Of a stretch of DNA of 64,000 nt, positions 8,542-19,558 are shown one piece after another. Both the position numbers and the translations under genes were made by a program. Within the stretch, counting starts at the first letter, position 1, and each line of letters opens with the position of its first letter. This DNA is from Brevundimonas sp. UBA6550 (GTDB lineage Bacteria; Pseudomonadota; Alphaproteobacteria; Caulobacterales; Caulobacteraceae). The stretch is taken from the NCBI RefSeq assembly GCF_002434505.1, contig NZ_DJKE01000004.1, positions 62,001 to 126,000 of the forward strand, given 5' to 3'. A model generated the notes under the pieces. The model made no database searches and was not told the origin of the DNA. It saw only the letters and a program-made list of their open reading frames with translations.

Positions 8542-10419
8542 ATGCCGGCCACGCAGCCCCAATTCTCTCCGACCCGGACGCCTGACCTGAACGACGCGAG
8601 GGCCCTGCTGTCGCGCGTCTGGGGCCATGCGGATTTCCGGGGGCTGCAGGGGCAGGTGGTCGAACAGATCCTGTCCGGCGGCGACGTTCTGGCGGTCCTG
8701 CCGACCGGCGGCGGAAAGAGCGTCTGCTATCAGATCCCGGCCATCCTGCGCCCCGGCCTGGGTCTGGTGGTGTCGCCCCTGATCGCCCTGATGACCGATC
8801 AGGTCGAGGCGCTGAAGCAGCAGGGCGTCGCGGCGGCCCGTCTGGATTCCGGCGTGTCGCTGGACGAGCGTTCGGCCATCTGGGCGGCCGCGCGGTCCGG
8901 CGAGTTGGACCTGCTCTATGTCTCGCCCGAAGGTCTGGCGGCGGGCGCCATGATGGATCGTCTGGCCGAACTGCCGCTCAGCCTGATCGCCATCGACGAA
9001 GCCCACTGTGTCTCGCAATGGGGCCACGACTTCCGCCCCGACTATCGCAATCTGGGTCTGCTGGCCGAGCGGTTTCCGAACACGCCCCGCATCGCGGTGA
9101 CGGCGACCGCCGACGCCCGCACGCGCGACGACATCCTGCGCTCGCTGCGGCTGGAGGAGGCCAGGGTCTTCGTCGACAGTTTCGCGCGCCCGAACCTGCA
9201 ACTGTCGGCCGAGCGCAAGGAGAGCGCCTCGCGCGCCAAGACCGACGCGCGGGTCATCGAACTGGTGCGCGAACGGCGGGGCAAGTCGGGCGTGGTCTAT
9301 TGCGGCAGTCGTGACGGCTGCGACCGTGTGGCCCAGGCTTTGCGCGACGCCGGGACCAACGCCATCGCCTATCACGCCGGCATGGACACGCGCGAACGCG
9401 ACCGGCGGCTGGAGCGGTTTCTGGCCGAGGAGGGCGCCGTCATGGTCGCCACCATCGCCTTCGGCATGGGGGTGGACAAGGCCGATGTGCGCTTCGTCAT
9501 CCACGCCGATCCGCCCGGCAGCCTGGAGGCCTATTGGCAGGAGATCGGCCGGGGCGGGCGCGACGGCGAACCGGCCGAGGGCATCACCCTGTACGGCCCG
9601 TCCGACATCGCCTGGTCGCTGCGTCGGCTGGACAGCCGTCCGATGGCGGAAGAGGTCAAACAGGTCCAGGTGCGCAAGACCCGCCAACTGTTCGCCATGC
9701 TGGACGGCGCCGTCTGTCGCGCCCAGGCCGTGCGGCGATACTTCGGCGAGCATGACGCCCAGCCGTGCGGCGTCTGCGACATCTGCGGCGACCCGCCCCA
9801 GCTTTATGACGCCACCGTCCCGGCGCAGAAGGCGCTGGCGGCGGTTCAGCGTCTGGGCGGACGCTTCGGGCGCAACCGCGTCGTCGATCACCTGACCGCC
9901 CGCACCAAGGACGTTCAGCCGTGGGAGCAGCAACTGTCCACCTGGGGCATCGGACGCGACATCTCGCTGACTTCGTGGCGAGAGATCGTCGATCACCTGC
10001 TGTTCGAGGGGCTGCTGGCCGAGGATCCCAACGACGGCAAGCCGCTGGTGGGGTTAGGCGACCCCGAGGCCGTGCGCGCCGTCTACAAGTCCGAACGCCA
10101 GATCGAGGTGCGCCGCGCCCCGTTGCGGGCCGATACGACGCCGCGCCGCCGCGACCGCACGGGCGAGGGGCGCAATGCGGCGCTGGAGACGATGGACGCC
10201 GACGTCCGCGCCCGGTTCGAAGCTCTGCGCGCCTGGCGCCGCGATCGCGCCTCGGAGCAGCATGTCCCGCCCTATGTCATCTTCCAGGACAAGAAATTGC
10301 TGGAGATCGCCCATGCCGAGCCGGGCGACCTGAACAGCCTGGGCGCCATTTCCGGCGTTGGTCAGTCGAAACTGGATCGCTACGGCAAAGGGGTGCTGGA
10401 GACGCTGGGCGCTCTGTAG
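8542..10419 (+). CDS. recQ: ATP-dependent DNA helicase RecQ
   Basis: A 3'-5' superfamily 2 helicase of recombination and replication-fork repair, 625 residues, close to E. coli RecQ. Walker A is PTGGGKS (54-60) and Walker B is DEAH (152-155), followed by the aromatic-rich CVSQWGHDFRPDY. The motif VI region reads EIGRGGRDG. The RecQ zinc site is C392, C409, C412 and C415, then a winged-helix part and a C-terminal HRDC domain (about 555-625). I used ATG 8542. An in-frame GTG at 8527 with GGGAA upstream is an alternative and adds five residues. Confidence 0.95.
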   Translation: MPATQPQFSPTRTPDLNDARALLSRVWGHADFRGLQGQVVEQILSGGDVLAVLPTGGGKSVCYQIPAILRPGLGLVVSPLIALMTDQVEALKQQGVAAARLDSGVSLDERSAIWAAARSGELDLLYVSPEGLAAGAMMDRLAELPLSLIAIDEAHCVSQWGHDFRPDYRNLGLLAERFPNTPRIAVTATADARTRDDILRSLRLEEARVFVDSFARPNLQLSAERKESASRAKTDARVIELVRERRGKSGVVYCGSRDGCDRVAQALRDAGTNAIAYHAGMDTRERDRRLERFLAEEGAVMVATIAFGMGVDKADVRFVIHADPPGSLEAYWQEIGRGGRDGEPAEGITLYGPSDIAWSLRRLDSRPMAEEVKQVQVRKTRQLFAMLDGAVCRAQAVRRYFGEHDAQPCGVCDICGDPPQLYDATVPAQKALAAVQRLGGRFGRNRVVDHLTARTKDVQPWEQQLSTWGIGRDISLTSWREIVDHLLFEGLLAEDPNDGKPLVGLGDPEAVRAVYKSERQIEVRRAPLRADTTPRRRDRTGEGRNAALETMDADVRARFEALRAWRRDRASEQHVPPYVIFQDKKLLEIAHAEPGDLNSLGAISGVGQSKLDRYGKGVLETLGAL

Positions 10420-10433
10420 CGGACGCTTTTCGG

Positions 10434-10560
10434 CGTCATTCCCGGGCTGAGCGCAGCGAGGAACCCGGAAGTCATGGCCAGAGGCGCGTCGTCGAGACGG
10501 CAGGCGTCCAGGTCCGCCTCCAGGGTTCCGGGTTCGTCCTTCGGACGCCCCGGAATGACG
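10434..10560. repeat. Interspersed palindromic repeat, family B, copy 1
   Basis: About 127 bp with inverted ends: CGTCATTCCCGGGCTGAGCG at the left and CGCCCCGGAATGACG at the right. The internal TTCCGGGTTCGTCCTTCGGA matches the copy at 43688-43815. It sits between the converging recQ and 10577-11053 genes. Confidence 0.8.
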
Positions 10561-10576
10561 GATCGTGACGGTCGGA

Positions 10577-11053
10577 TCAGACGGCCGGCTTGGGCGGGGC
10601 GGTGATGACCTCGACATTGTCGTTCAGCAGATAGGACAGTTCCGACAGGGCGACGGCGCGGTCCGCCGGGGTGGCGGCGGCCTGCACCGCCAGAACCTTC
10701 TTGGGCATGTCCTCGGAAATGCCGCGCAGGATGCATTTCAGATCGCCGTCCGTGCCGCGTTCCTTCAGGATCAGGTGGCCCTGCATGTCCAGAGCGGCCA
10801 ACTGCTCGGCCTGGGCCTTGAAGCCGGTGAAGGCCTGGCTGGTGAAGAAGGCGGCGTCGTCGGCGGCCTTGGCGGCGGCCCAGCCGTCGACCACGGCCTT
10901 CAGGCTGGTCGAGCGCGAGATGATGTCGGCGAACAGCGGCTCGCCCGCCACCGAGATCGGCGCGCCGGGCACGACCGCCGGCTGCTCGGCGGCCAGGGCC
11001 ACCGAGGGATTGGACATCGCCAGGGCGATCGTGAGAGCAAGGCCGCAGGACAT
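10577..11053 (-). CDS. Conserved hypothetical periplasmic protein
   Basis: A 158-residue protein of unknown function. A typical signal peptide (hydrophobic stretch to about residue 22, cleavage near VALA-AEQP) predicts export to the periplasm. The mature part is alanine-rich and mostly helical, with one cysteine in LKCILRG, so no disulfide within the chain. The chain ends in a short proline-rich tail. AGGAAG precedes ATG 11053. It is divergent from pgi. I do not recognise a family and no catalytic motif is visible. Confidence 0.7.
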   Translation of the reverse strand: MSCGLALTIALAMSNPSVALAAEQPAVVPGAPISVAGEPLFADIISRSTSLKAVVDGWAAAKAADDAAFFTSQAFTGFKAQAEQLAALDMQGHLILKERGTDGDLKCILRGISEDMPKKVLAVQAAATPADRAVALSELSYLLNDNVEVITAPPKPAV

Positions 11054-11152
11054 GGAGGTGACTTCCTGTTTCAGCGTCCGCTGGGACGTTGAACCTGAAT
11101 ACGCCCCAGCCGTAAACGAGTGTTTACCCTGTCATTCCCGATGGAGACGACG

Positions 11153-12760
11153 ATGACCCGCGATGCCGCCTGGACCGCCTTCGACCAAGCCGCCGCCGAG
11201 GCCGCCTCTGCGCGGATCGTCGATCAGTTCGCCGCCGATCCCGACCGGCTGGGGCGAATGTCGGTCGAGGCGGCGGGGCTTTATGTCGATCTGTCGAAAC
11301 AGAGCTGGACCCGCGCGGCTTTCGACGCCTGTCTGGACCTGGCCCGCGCCAGCGACGTCGAGGGGCGGCGCGCGGCCCTGTTCGCCGGTGAGGCCGTCAA
11401 CCTGACCGAGGGGCGGGCCGTGCTGCACCCCGCCCTGCGCGCCGCGCCCGGCGCCGGCTTCAAGGCCCTGGGGCAGCCGGTCTCTGCCGAGGTGGACGCC
11501 GTGCGGGCGGACATGAAGGCGTATGCCGATGCGGTGCGGTCGGGCGCCGAGGTGGGCGCGACAGGACGCAGGTTCGAGGCCATCGTCCATGTCGGCATCG
11601 GCGGATCGGACCTGGGGCCGCGCGTGGTCTGGGATGCGCTGCGCCCGCTGGACCCGGCCATCGACCTCAGGTTCGTCGCCAATATCGACCCGCGCGACAT
11701 GGCCGAGGCCCTGACCGGGCTGGACCCCGAGACGACGCTGGTCGTGGTCGTATCCAAGACCTTCACCACCCAGGAAACCCTGGCCAACGCCGAGGCGGCC
11801 AAGGCGTGGCTGGCGGCGGCCCTGCCGTCGGAGGGGATGACGAAACACTTCATCGGGGTGACGGCGGCGCCCGATAAGGCGGCGGCCTTCGGCTGTGGTC
11901 GAACTTTCGCGTTCCGGGACTGGGTCGGCGGGCGCTATTCGCTGTGGTCGGCGGTCAGCCTGTCGTGCGCCATCGCCCTGGGCTGGGAGGTGTTCGAAGA
12001 AATGTTGGCCGGGGCGGCCGCCATGGACGATCACTTCGTCTCGGCGCCGCTGGAGCGGAACGCGCCGATCCTGCTGGCCCTGGCCCAGGTGTTCAACGTC
12101 GATGGCCTGAATCGCCCGGCGCGGACGGTGGCGCCCTATGCCCATGCGCTTCGCCGCCTGCCGTCCTTCCTGCAGCAGCTGGAGATGGAATCGAACGGCA
12201 AGCGGGTGCATCGCGACGGAAGCCCGGTCACGCGCCAGACCTGCCCCGTCGTGTTCGGCGAGCCGGGCACCAACGGCCAGCACGCCTTCTTCCAGCAGAT
12301 ACACCAGGGGCCGGACGTCGTGCCGGCCGAGTTCGTGATCGTGGCCCGCACCCATGAGGACGCGCCGGAATCGCCGCTGTGGTCCAACGCCCTGGCCCAG
12401 GGACAGGCGCTGATGGTCGGCAAGACGACCGAGGCGGCCAGGGCCGAAGGTCTGGCGCAAGGTTTGTCGGAAGACGAGGCCGCGCGCCTGGCGCCCCACC
12501 GCACCTTCACCGGCAACCGCCCCTCGACCGCCATCGTCATGGACCGGCTGACACCCCGGACGCTGGGCGCCCTGCTGGCCCTCTACGAGCACAAGACCTT
12601 CGTCGAGGGCGTGATCTGGGACATCAACAGCTTCGACCAATGGGGCGTCGAACTGGGCAAGGTGCTGGCCAAGGCCATCTTGAAGGACGTCGATGCAGGC
12701 GGTCCGTCCGCCGATCTGGACCCGTCCACGGCGGCGCTGATGAAACGCCTGATGGGCTGA
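11153..12760 (+). CDS. pgi: Glucose-6-phosphate isomerase
   Basis: Interconverts glucose 6-phosphate and fructose 6-phosphate in the cytoplasm, linking glycolysis, gluconeogenesis and precursor supply for surface sugars. The 535 residues carry GIGGSDLGPR, VVSKTFTTQET, the signature DWVGGRYSLWSAVSLS, ESNGKRVHRDG and GEPGTNGQHAFFQQIHQG, all standard for the family. Starts at 11120 (GTG) and 11141 are in frame, but ATG 11153 has GGAG seven bases upstream and the expected N-terminus. A strong hairpin terminator follows directly. Confidence 0.97.
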   Translation: MTRDAAWTAFDQAAAEAASARIVDQFAADPDRLGRMSVEAAGLYVDLSKQSWTRAAFDACLDLARASDVEGRRAALFAGEAVNLTEGRAVLHPALRAAPGAGFKALGQPVSAEVDAVRADMKAYADAVRSGAEVGATGRRFEAIVHVGIGGSDLGPRVVWDALRPLDPAIDLRFVANIDPRDMAEALTGLDPETTLVVVVSKTFTTQETLANAEAAKAWLAAALPSEGMTKHFIGVTAAPDKAAAFGCGRTFAFRDWVGGRYSLWSAVSLSCAIALGWEVFEEMLAGAAAMDDHFVSAPLERNAPILLALAQVFNVDGLNRPARTVAPYAHALRRLPSFLQQLEMESNGKRVHRDGSPVTRQTCPVVFGEPGTNGQHAFFQQIHQGPDVVPAEFVIVARTHEDAPESPLWSNALAQGQALMVGKTTEAARAEGLAQGLSEDEAARLAPHRTFTGNRPSTAIVMDRLTPRTLGALLALYEHKTFVEGVIWDINSFDQWGVELGKVLAKAILKDVDAGGPSADLDPSTAALMKRLMG

Positions 12761-12767
12761 CGCGAAA

Positions 12768-12793
12768 AAGGCCCGACCGGGCGGTCGGGCCTT
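12768..12793. terminator. Bidirectional-type terminator between pgi and the glycine-zipper gene
   Basis: A perfect 9-bp stem GGCCCGACC / GGTCGGGCC with a 4-base loop, flanked by AAAAA on the left and TTC on the right. It stands between two converging genes and can serve both. Confidence 0.8.
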
Positions 12794-12813
12794 CATCTGG
12801 ATCTGACGATCGC

Positions 12814-13242
12814 TTACCAGCGACGGTCGTAGCGATAGTCTCGGCGGTCGTCCCGGCGATAATCGCGACGGTCGTAACGCGAATCGTAGCGGCGGCCGTC
12901 GTAGCGATAGTCATAGCCCGAGCGGTTGCGGTCGATGCCGTGCTCGCGTTCCCAATGACCCTGGTTCCGGTAGCACTGGCCGCCGCGATAGTATTCGCAG
13001 CTGGAGCCGCGGTTCGAGGCCACCGCCCCCACCGCCGCGCCGGCCAGGGCGCCGCCCGCGATATAGTTGCCGTCGCCGTTGCCGTAGATGGCGCCGGCTA
13101 GGCCGCCCACCGCCGCGCCGATCAGGGCGTTGCGGCCGGTGTTGTCGCGATCCCGCGACTGGGCCGAGGCGGGGGCCGCCATCAGGGTCATGGCGACGAT
13201 CGGGGCGGCGACGACGGCGGTGATCTTCAGCAGCTTGGACAT
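12814..13242 (-). CDS. Glycine-zipper outer-envelope protein with Arg/Tyr/Asp-rich tail
   Basis: A 142-residue exported protein. A signal peptide ends near APASA-QS. Residues about 37-75 form a glycine zipper (GAAVGGLAGAIYG and GGALAGAAVGAVA) of the kind found in SlyB/RcnB-like envelope proteins. The last 45 residues are low-complexity repeats of RYD, RRD and YDRR. The function is unknown; the zipper suggests membrane insertion or oligomer packing in the envelope. AAAGGAGA gives a strong ribosome site before ATG 13242. An 8-bp inverted repeat (13264-13290) lies just upstream of that site. Confidence 0.8.
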   Translation of the reverse strand: MSKLLKITAVVAAPIVAMTLMAAPASAQSRDRDNTGRNALIGAAVGGLAGAIYGNGDGNYIAGGALAGAAVGAVASNRGSSCEYYRGGQCYRNQGHWEREHGIDRNRSGYDYRYDGRRYDSRYDRRDYRRDDRRDYRYDRRW

Positions 13243-13263
13243 ATCCGTCTCCTTTGTTTCGTG

Positions 13264-13290
13264 GTCGATGCTGTTGGAAAGCGCATCGAC
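13264..13290. repeat. Inverted repeat in the leader of the glycine-zipper gene
   Basis: GTCGATGC and GCATCGAC pair perfectly across an 11-base loop, 22 bases upstream of the start codon on the minus strand. It could be a 5'UTR hairpin or an operator. The rest of the 372-base gap up to groES holds the groESL control elements and nothing else I can support. Confidence 0.4.
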
Positions 13291-13475
13291 GTTGAGACGG
13301 TTTTAGCGCGCCGCGTCTGAACGCACCGCCAGACGGTCGTTCATCCTGGGTTCACCCTGCGGAACAGGCGTCAGGCGCCGGCGGCTACTGCATGGCCACG
13401 CTGACCGTCGCCGCACGGGTCGCGGGCACGCCGTCGGCAAGGCGCAATTCTTCGCATTTGTTTCACCGGCCTCGC

Positions 13476-13504
13476 CTTGACGCTTTCCCCGCCCGCCCCT
13501 ACTT
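13476..13504 (+). promoter_or_regulatory. Predicted heat-shock (RpoH-like) promoter of groESL
   Basis: CTTGACG (13476-13482), a 13-base spacer, then CCCCTACTT (13496-13504). This resembles the sigma-32 pattern CTTGAAA-N13-CCCCATNT, while TTGACG also matches the housekeeping -35 of Caulobacter. The start of transcription would fall near 13511, just before the CIRCE-like element. This is a match by eye. Confidence 0.5.
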
Positions 13505-13514
13505 GCGCGGGGTG

Positions 13515-13541
13515 TTGGCACTCTTGCCGGTCGGCTGCCAA
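13515..13541 (+). promoter_or_regulatory. Degenerate CIRCE operator (HrcA site) of groESL
   Basis: TTGGCACTC, then exactly nine bases, then GGCTGCCAA. The CIRCE consensus is TTAGCACTC-N9-GAGTGCTAA. The left arm has one change from consensus, and the arms pair at seven of nine positions. Its place right after the predicted promoter is as expected for repression by HrcA. Confidence 0.65.
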
Positions 13542-13614
13542 AACGGCGATCGCGAGAGGGTCGGCTCACCGTTTCAGAACGCCCCGATCCGGGGGTTTTT
13601 AAGGGAGAAGTCCG

Positions 13615-13902
13615 ATGGCGTTCCGTCCGCTCGGCGACCGCGTGCTGGTCAAGCGCGTTGAAGAAGAATCCAAGACCAAGGGTGGGATCATCATCCCCGA
13701 CACCGCCAAGGAAAAGCCGCAGGAAGGCGAAGTCGTCTCCGTCGGCCCCGGCGCCCGTGACGAGTCCGGCAAGGTCAATGCTCTGGAGCTGAAGGCCGGC
13801 GACCGCATCCTGTTCGGCAAGTGGTCGGGCACGGAAGTGAAGATCGACGGCGACGACCTGATCATCATGAAAGAGTCGGACGTCCTGGGCGTCCTCAGCT
13901 GA
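13615..13902 (+). CDS. groES: Co-chaperonin GroES
   Basis: The 95-residue lid of the GroEL folding chamber. The chain has the standard opening [16 protein letters not shown], the mobile loop around [21 protein letters not shown] and the end motif [19 protein letters not shown] lies before ATG 13615. It is the first gene of the groESL operon, controlled by the heat-shock-like promoter and CIRCE-like site upstream. A structured 114-base spacer separates it from groEL. Confidence 0.98.
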   Translation: MAFRPLGDRVLVKRVEEESKTKGGIIIPDTAKEKPQEGEVVSVGPGARDESGKVNALELKAGDRILFGKWSGTEVKIDGDDLIIMKESDVLGVLS

Positions 13903-13908
13903 GCTCGT

Positions 13909-15663
<1,755 letters not shown>

Positions 15664-15689
15664 GTCCAAGCTGACCACTGCTGAAATGC

Positions 15690-15725
15690 AGAAGGGCGGG
15701 GCCGCAAGGTCCCGCCCTTTTTCTT
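15690..15725 (+). terminator. Rho-independent terminator of groESL
   Basis: AAGGGCGGG and CCCGCCCTT form a 9-bp stem around a 10-base loop, followed by a run of five T. It lies directly downstream of groEL. Confidence 0.9.
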
Positions 15726-15905
15726 TTCCTCCCCGCTCAAAGGGAAAGGGGACCGCCCCCGGGTCTCGCCAAAGGCGAGCCCGAGGACAGGCTAGGCGGT
15801 GGAGGGGCGGCTGAAGTCCCACAGGCGTCTGCGATGCGGCGCCAGCCCCTCCGTCACGACGCGAAGAGGCGTCGCGCCACCTCCCCATGAAATGGGGAGG
15901 AGACA
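15726..15905 (-). repeat. Interspersed palindromic repeat, family A, copy 3
   Basis: About 180 bp in the same orientation as copy 2, ending in CCTCCCCATGAAATGGGGAGG. It has the CCCCTCCGTCACGACGCG block but a longer, diverged left part (CGGGTCTCGCC / GGCGAGCCCG). It fills the gap between the converging groEL and glycosyltransferase genes. Confidence 0.75.
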
Positions 15906-15912
15906 GACTGCT

Positions 15913-16650
15913 TTAGAACTCCGAGATCGCGCCCGGTCGGCGCGAGCGGGTCTTCAGCCACATGACGCCCAACAGGTCCGAGAAGGACGCGCGTAGACGA
16001 CCCCAGTTGGTGTATTTCGAGCGGCCGACTTCGCGGTGTCGATGGTCCACGTCGAGGTATTGGTTCTTGAACCCTTCGCGGATCATCAGCGCCGGCAAAT
16101 AGCGGTGGATGTGATCGAAGTAGGGCAGGCGCAGGAAGACGTCCCGGCGGAAGGCCTTCAGGCCGCAGCCGGTGTCGTCGGCGTCGTCGCCGAGCAGTTT
16201 GCGGCGGATGCGGTTGGCCCAGATCGAGGCCTGGCGCTTGGCCTGGGTGTCCTGGCGCTTGGCGCGGCGGCCGCCGACCAAGCCGACGTCGGCGGGCGCC
16301 GCCATCAGGGCGTCGACCAGGCGCGGGGCGTCGGCGGGCGGGTTCTGGCCGTCGCCGTCCATCGTCACCACGACAGGACCGCGCGCCGCCAGGACGCCGG
16401 TGCGCACCGCGCGGCTCTGACCCGCATTGGTGCCATGCGACAGGACGCGCAAGGCGGGCAGTTCGGCCATGGCCGCCTTCAACTCGGCCAGGGTCGTGTC
16501 CTTCGAGGCGTCGTCGACGAAGATCATCTCGTAGGACCGCCCCGCGAAGGCGGCGGCGATCTCGCGCGCCAGGGGCACGGCGGCGCCGGCCTCGTCATGG
16601 ACGGGCACGACGACGGAAATGTCGGGGGCGGAGGCGGCGCGGTCGATCAT
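15913..16650 (-). CDS. Family 2 glycosyltransferase, polyprenyl-phosphate sugar transferase type
   Basis: A 245-residue GT-A enzyme similar to dolichol-phosphate mannosyltransferase and ArnC-like proteins, which load a sugar onto a lipid carrier at the inner membrane. It has SVVVPVHDEAG at the start, IFVDDASKDTT, the acidic metal/nucleotide motif TMDGDGQNPP and a DDTGCGLKAFRRDVF stretch typical of this group. It lacks long C-terminal membrane helices. AAGGAG precedes ATG 16650. The divergent neighbour is an ArnT-like transferase that uses lipid-linked sugars, so the two may act together (inference). Confidence 0.87.
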   Translation of the reverse strand: MIDRAASAPDISVVVPVHDEAGAAVPLAREIAAAFAGRSYEMIFVDDASKDTTLAELKAAMAELPALRVLSHGTNAGQSRAVRTGVLAARGPVVVTMDGDGQNPPADAPRLVDALMAAPADVGLVGGRRAKRQDTQAKRQASIWANRIRRKLLGDDADDTGCGLKAFRRDVFLRLPYFDHIHRYLPALMIREGFKNQYLDVDHRHREVGRSKYTNWGRLRASFSDLLGVMWLKTRSRRPGAISEF

Positions 16651-16834
16651 TCGTGGCTCCTTAGCGCATCCGCGGGCGCGAGTGAAACGGGCGGTGCGAC
16701 CTTGCGTCTCATGGCGCGGGCGAGGGGCGCGGGCGCGCGGCCAAGCCGCCTCTCCGTCGTTCGGATGCCAGATGGTGGGCGGTCCTGCGACGGAGCGCTT
16801 TCGGCGACCGTCGTGGGCGTGATACGACGCTCGG

Positions 16835-18538
16835 ATGAACCGCCCGAACCTGGATCACCTTATCGCCGGTTGGAGGGGGCCGCTGTTCGCCGCCCTGCTG
16901 ACGCTGATCGCCGGCCTGCCGGGCCTGTTGCTGATGCCGCCGCTGGACCGCGACGAGAGCCGCTTCGCCCAGGCCACGGCCCAAATGGTCGAGAGCGGCG
17001 ACTATGTCGACATCCGCTTTCAGGACGAACCGCGCTGGAAAAAGCCGGTCGGCATCTACTGGCTGCAGGCGGCGGCCGTGGCCCTGACCTCGGACGTCGA
17101 GGATCGCCAGATCGCGCCCTATCGGATTCCGTCGCTGCTGGGCGCCATGCTGGCGGCCTGGGCGGTGGCCTGGGCCGGGTCGGCCATGCTGGGAAGCCGC
17201 GTCGGCTTCCTCGGCGGGGCGATCATGGGGGCGACCTTCCTGTTGTCCACCGAGGCGGGCATCGCCAAGACCGACGCCATGCTGTGCGGGGCGACCACCC
17301 TGGCCATGGCGGCCCTGGCCCGCATCTATATGGCGACGCGGGCGGGAGAGCGGCCCGAACGGCTGCACAAATTCCTGTTCTGGGCGGGCATGGGCCTGTC
17401 GATCCTGATCAAGGGGCCGATCGGGTTCCTGGTCATCGCCCTGGCGGTCATCGCCGTGTCGATCTGGGATCGGAACGTCAAATGGCTGTACCGGCTGGGC
17501 TGGGGCTGGGGCCTGCCGCTGGTGGCGCTGATGGTCGGGCCGTGGGCTATCGCCATCACCATCGCCACAGACGGCGGCTTCTGGCGCGAGGCCATCGGCG
17601 GCGATCTGGCGCCTAAGATCGCGGGCGCGCACGAAAGCCATTCGGGCTTCCCTGGCATGTATCTGTTGCTGGCGCCCCTGCTGTTCTTTCCCTCGACCCT
17701 GCTGCTGCCCGCCGCCGTCTCGACGGGATGGAGCCGGCGGGCAGAGCCGGCGATCCGGTTTCTGGTGTGCTGGGTGCTGCCGGGCTGGCTGATGTTCGAA
17801 CTGGCGCCGACCAAGCTGTGGCACTACACCCTGCCGACCTTCGGCGGGCTGGCGCTTCTGGCCGCCGCCGCCCTGGCCCGGCCCATCGGCAAGGTGTCGC
17901 GCATCACGGGCGCGGCCCTGGCGGTGTTCGCGGCGATCCTGATCATCGGCATCACGGTCTATGGGCTGACGGTTTATGGCACCTCGACGGCCCAGACGTG
18001 GGCGGCGCTGACGGTGGTCATGGCCCTGGCTGCCGGGGCCATGGGGGGCTTCCTGCTGCTGAACCGGGCGCCGGTCGCGGCCCTGATCGCCTCGCTGGCC
18101 TTCGGGATCGTGGCGCACGCGGCCCTGGCCGGCACCATTCGCCAGCTGCGCCCCCTGGCCATCGCGCCCCGGCTGGAGCGGACGCTGGAGGCCGCCGACC
18201 TGCATCCGCGTCAGGGTCGCACGCCGGGGCCCGTTGCCATCACCGGCTTCCATGAGCCCAGCTTCGTCTTCCTGACCGGGCGCGACACCGATCTGACGGA
18301 CGCGCAAGGGGCCGCCGAGGCCCTGGCCGAGGGGCGGCCCGCCATCGTCGAAGGCCGCGACGCCGACGCCTTCCGCGCCGCCGCCGCGCGCCTGGGCGTG
18401 TCGGGCCGGGCGGTCGGGGTGGTCAACGGCTACAACTATTCCGCCGGGGACGAGGTCAGTCTGACGGTCTATGCGCCGCCGCCCAGAAACGGGACGGGGA
18501 ACGGCGCGTCGCAGGACGATGCGGATGGGGCTTCCTGA
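16835..18538 (+). CDS. ArnT-like family 39 glycosyltransferase
   Basis: A 567-residue integral membrane protein with about twelve hydrophobic helices. The first periplasmic loop has the ArnT/PMT-type acidic site PLDRDESRFAQAT, followed by DEPRWKKPVGIYW. Such enzymes move a sugar from a polyprenyl-phosphate donor to lipid A or another envelope acceptor on the periplasmic side. The acceptor is unknown here. The C-terminal 100 residues form a soluble domain. It is divergent from the GT2 gene, which could make its donor, and its stop overlaps the HMG-CoA lyase start (TGATG). Confidence 0.85.
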   Translation: MNRPNLDHLIAGWRGPLFAALLTLIAGLPGLLLMPPLDRDESRFAQATAQMVESGDYVDIRFQDEPRWKKPVGIYWLQAAAVALTSDVEDRQIAPYRIPSLLGAMLAAWAVAWAGSAMLGSRVGFLGGAIMGATFLLSTEAGIAKTDAMLCGATTLAMAALARIYMATRAGERPERLHKFLFWAGMGLSILIKGPIGFLVIALAVIAVSIWDRNVKWLYRLGWGWGLPLVALMVGPWAIAITIATDGGFWREAIGGDLAPKIAGAHESHSGFPGMYLLLAPLLFFPSTLLLPAAVSTGWSRRAEPAIRFLVCWVLPGWLMFELAPTKLWHYTLPTFGGLALLAAAALARPIGKVSRITGAALAVFAAILIIGITVYGLTVYGTSTAQTWAALTVVMALAAGAMGGFLLLNRAPVAALIASLAFGIVAHAALAGTIRQLRPLAIAPRLERTLEAADLHPRQGRTPGPVAITGFHEPSFVFLTGRDTDLTDAQGAAEALAEGRPAIVEGRDADAFRAAAARLGVSGRAVGVVNGYNYSAGDEVSLTVYAPPPRNGTGNGASQDDADGAS

Positions 18539-19452
18539 TGGCCCGCTTCATCCAGATCGTCGAGGTCGGGCCCCGCGACGGCCTGCAGAACGAAAAGGCC
18601 GTGCTGGACCCCGCCGTCCGCGCCGATCTGGTGCGGCGGCTGGAGGCGGCGGGCGCCAAACGGATCGAGGCCGTCTCCTTCGTCCATCCCAAATATGTGC
18701 CGCAAATGGCCGGCGCCGAGGACGTCATGGCCGTCTTGCCGCGCGAGGTTGGCCGCAGCCGGATCGGCCTGGTTCTCAACGGCAAGGGCTATGATCGGGC
18801 GCTGGCGACCGGGGTGGACGAGGTCAATGTCTCGGTCGCCGCCACGGACGGTTTCGGCCTGAAGAACCAGGGCCTGGCGGTGAAGGACCAACTGGCGATG
18901 CTGGCCGACATCGTGGCCCGGCGGCACAATGCCGAGGCGTCCGAGGGCGCGCCGTCGCTGTCGGCCATGATCTCCTGCGTCTGGGGCTGTCCGTTCGACG
19001 GCGAGGTTTCGGTCGATCAGGTCGCGGACATGGTGGGGGCCATCGCGGCGATGGGGGTCCGGGAGATCGGTCTGGCCGACACCATCGGCGTGGGCGACCC
19101 CTGGGCGGTGACGCAGAAGGTCGAGGCGGCCCGGGCGGCGGCGCCCGATGCGACCCTGCGCCTGCATTTCCACGACACGCGAAACACGGGCCTGGCCAAC
19201 GCCTATGCAGGGGTTCAGGCCGGGATCGACGTGCTGGACGCCTCGGTCGGCGGCATCGGCGGCTGTCCGTTCGCACCCGGCGCCACGGGCAATATCGCGA
19301 CCGAAGACCTGGTCTATATGCTGGAGCGCGGCGGGTTCCAGACAGGCTATGACTTGGACGCTCTGATCGACACGGCGCGGTGGATCGGCCAGGCCATCGG
19401 CCGGCCCGCGCCCTCTGCGCTCAGTCGGGCAGGCGGCTTCCCCCGGTCCTGA
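18538..19452 (+). CDS. mvaB: Hydroxymethylglutaryl-CoA lyase
   Basis: Cleaves HMG-CoA to acetoacetate and acetyl-CoA, the last step of leucine breakdown. The 304-residue TIM-barrel protein has VEVGPRDGLQNE at the start, SVAATDGFGLKNQ, LHFHDTRNTGLAN (metal-binding histidines) and the lyase signature SVGGIGGCPFAPGATGN with the active-site cysteine. ATG 18538 overlaps the stop of the upstream transferase gene, so they are co-transcribed although unrelated in function. Close relatives in the DRE-TIM family use other substrates, but the signature favours HMG-CoA lyase. Confidence 0.9.
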   Translation: MARFIQIVEVGPRDGLQNEKAVLDPAVRADLVRRLEAAGAKRIEAVSFVHPKYVPQMAGAEDVMAVLPREVGRSRIGLVLNGKGYDRALATGVDEVNVSVAATDGFGLKNQGLAVKDQLAMLADIVARRHNAEASEGAPSLSAMISCVWGCPFDGEVSVDQVADMVGAIAAMGVREIGLADTIGVGDPWAVTQKVEAARAAAPDATLRLHFHDTRNTGLANAYAGVQAGIDVLDASVGGIGGCPFAPGATGNIATEDLVYMLERGGFQTGYDLDALIDTARWIGQAIGRPAPSALSRAGGFPRS

Positions 19453-19558
19453 CGGAGCGAGGGCGTTGCGGCGGCCCTGTGGCGGCGTGTCGCAAACGGA
19501 GCTATTCATGATGAATGGACGCGAACATCCCGGGGGCGGGTCGCGTAGAGGACCGACC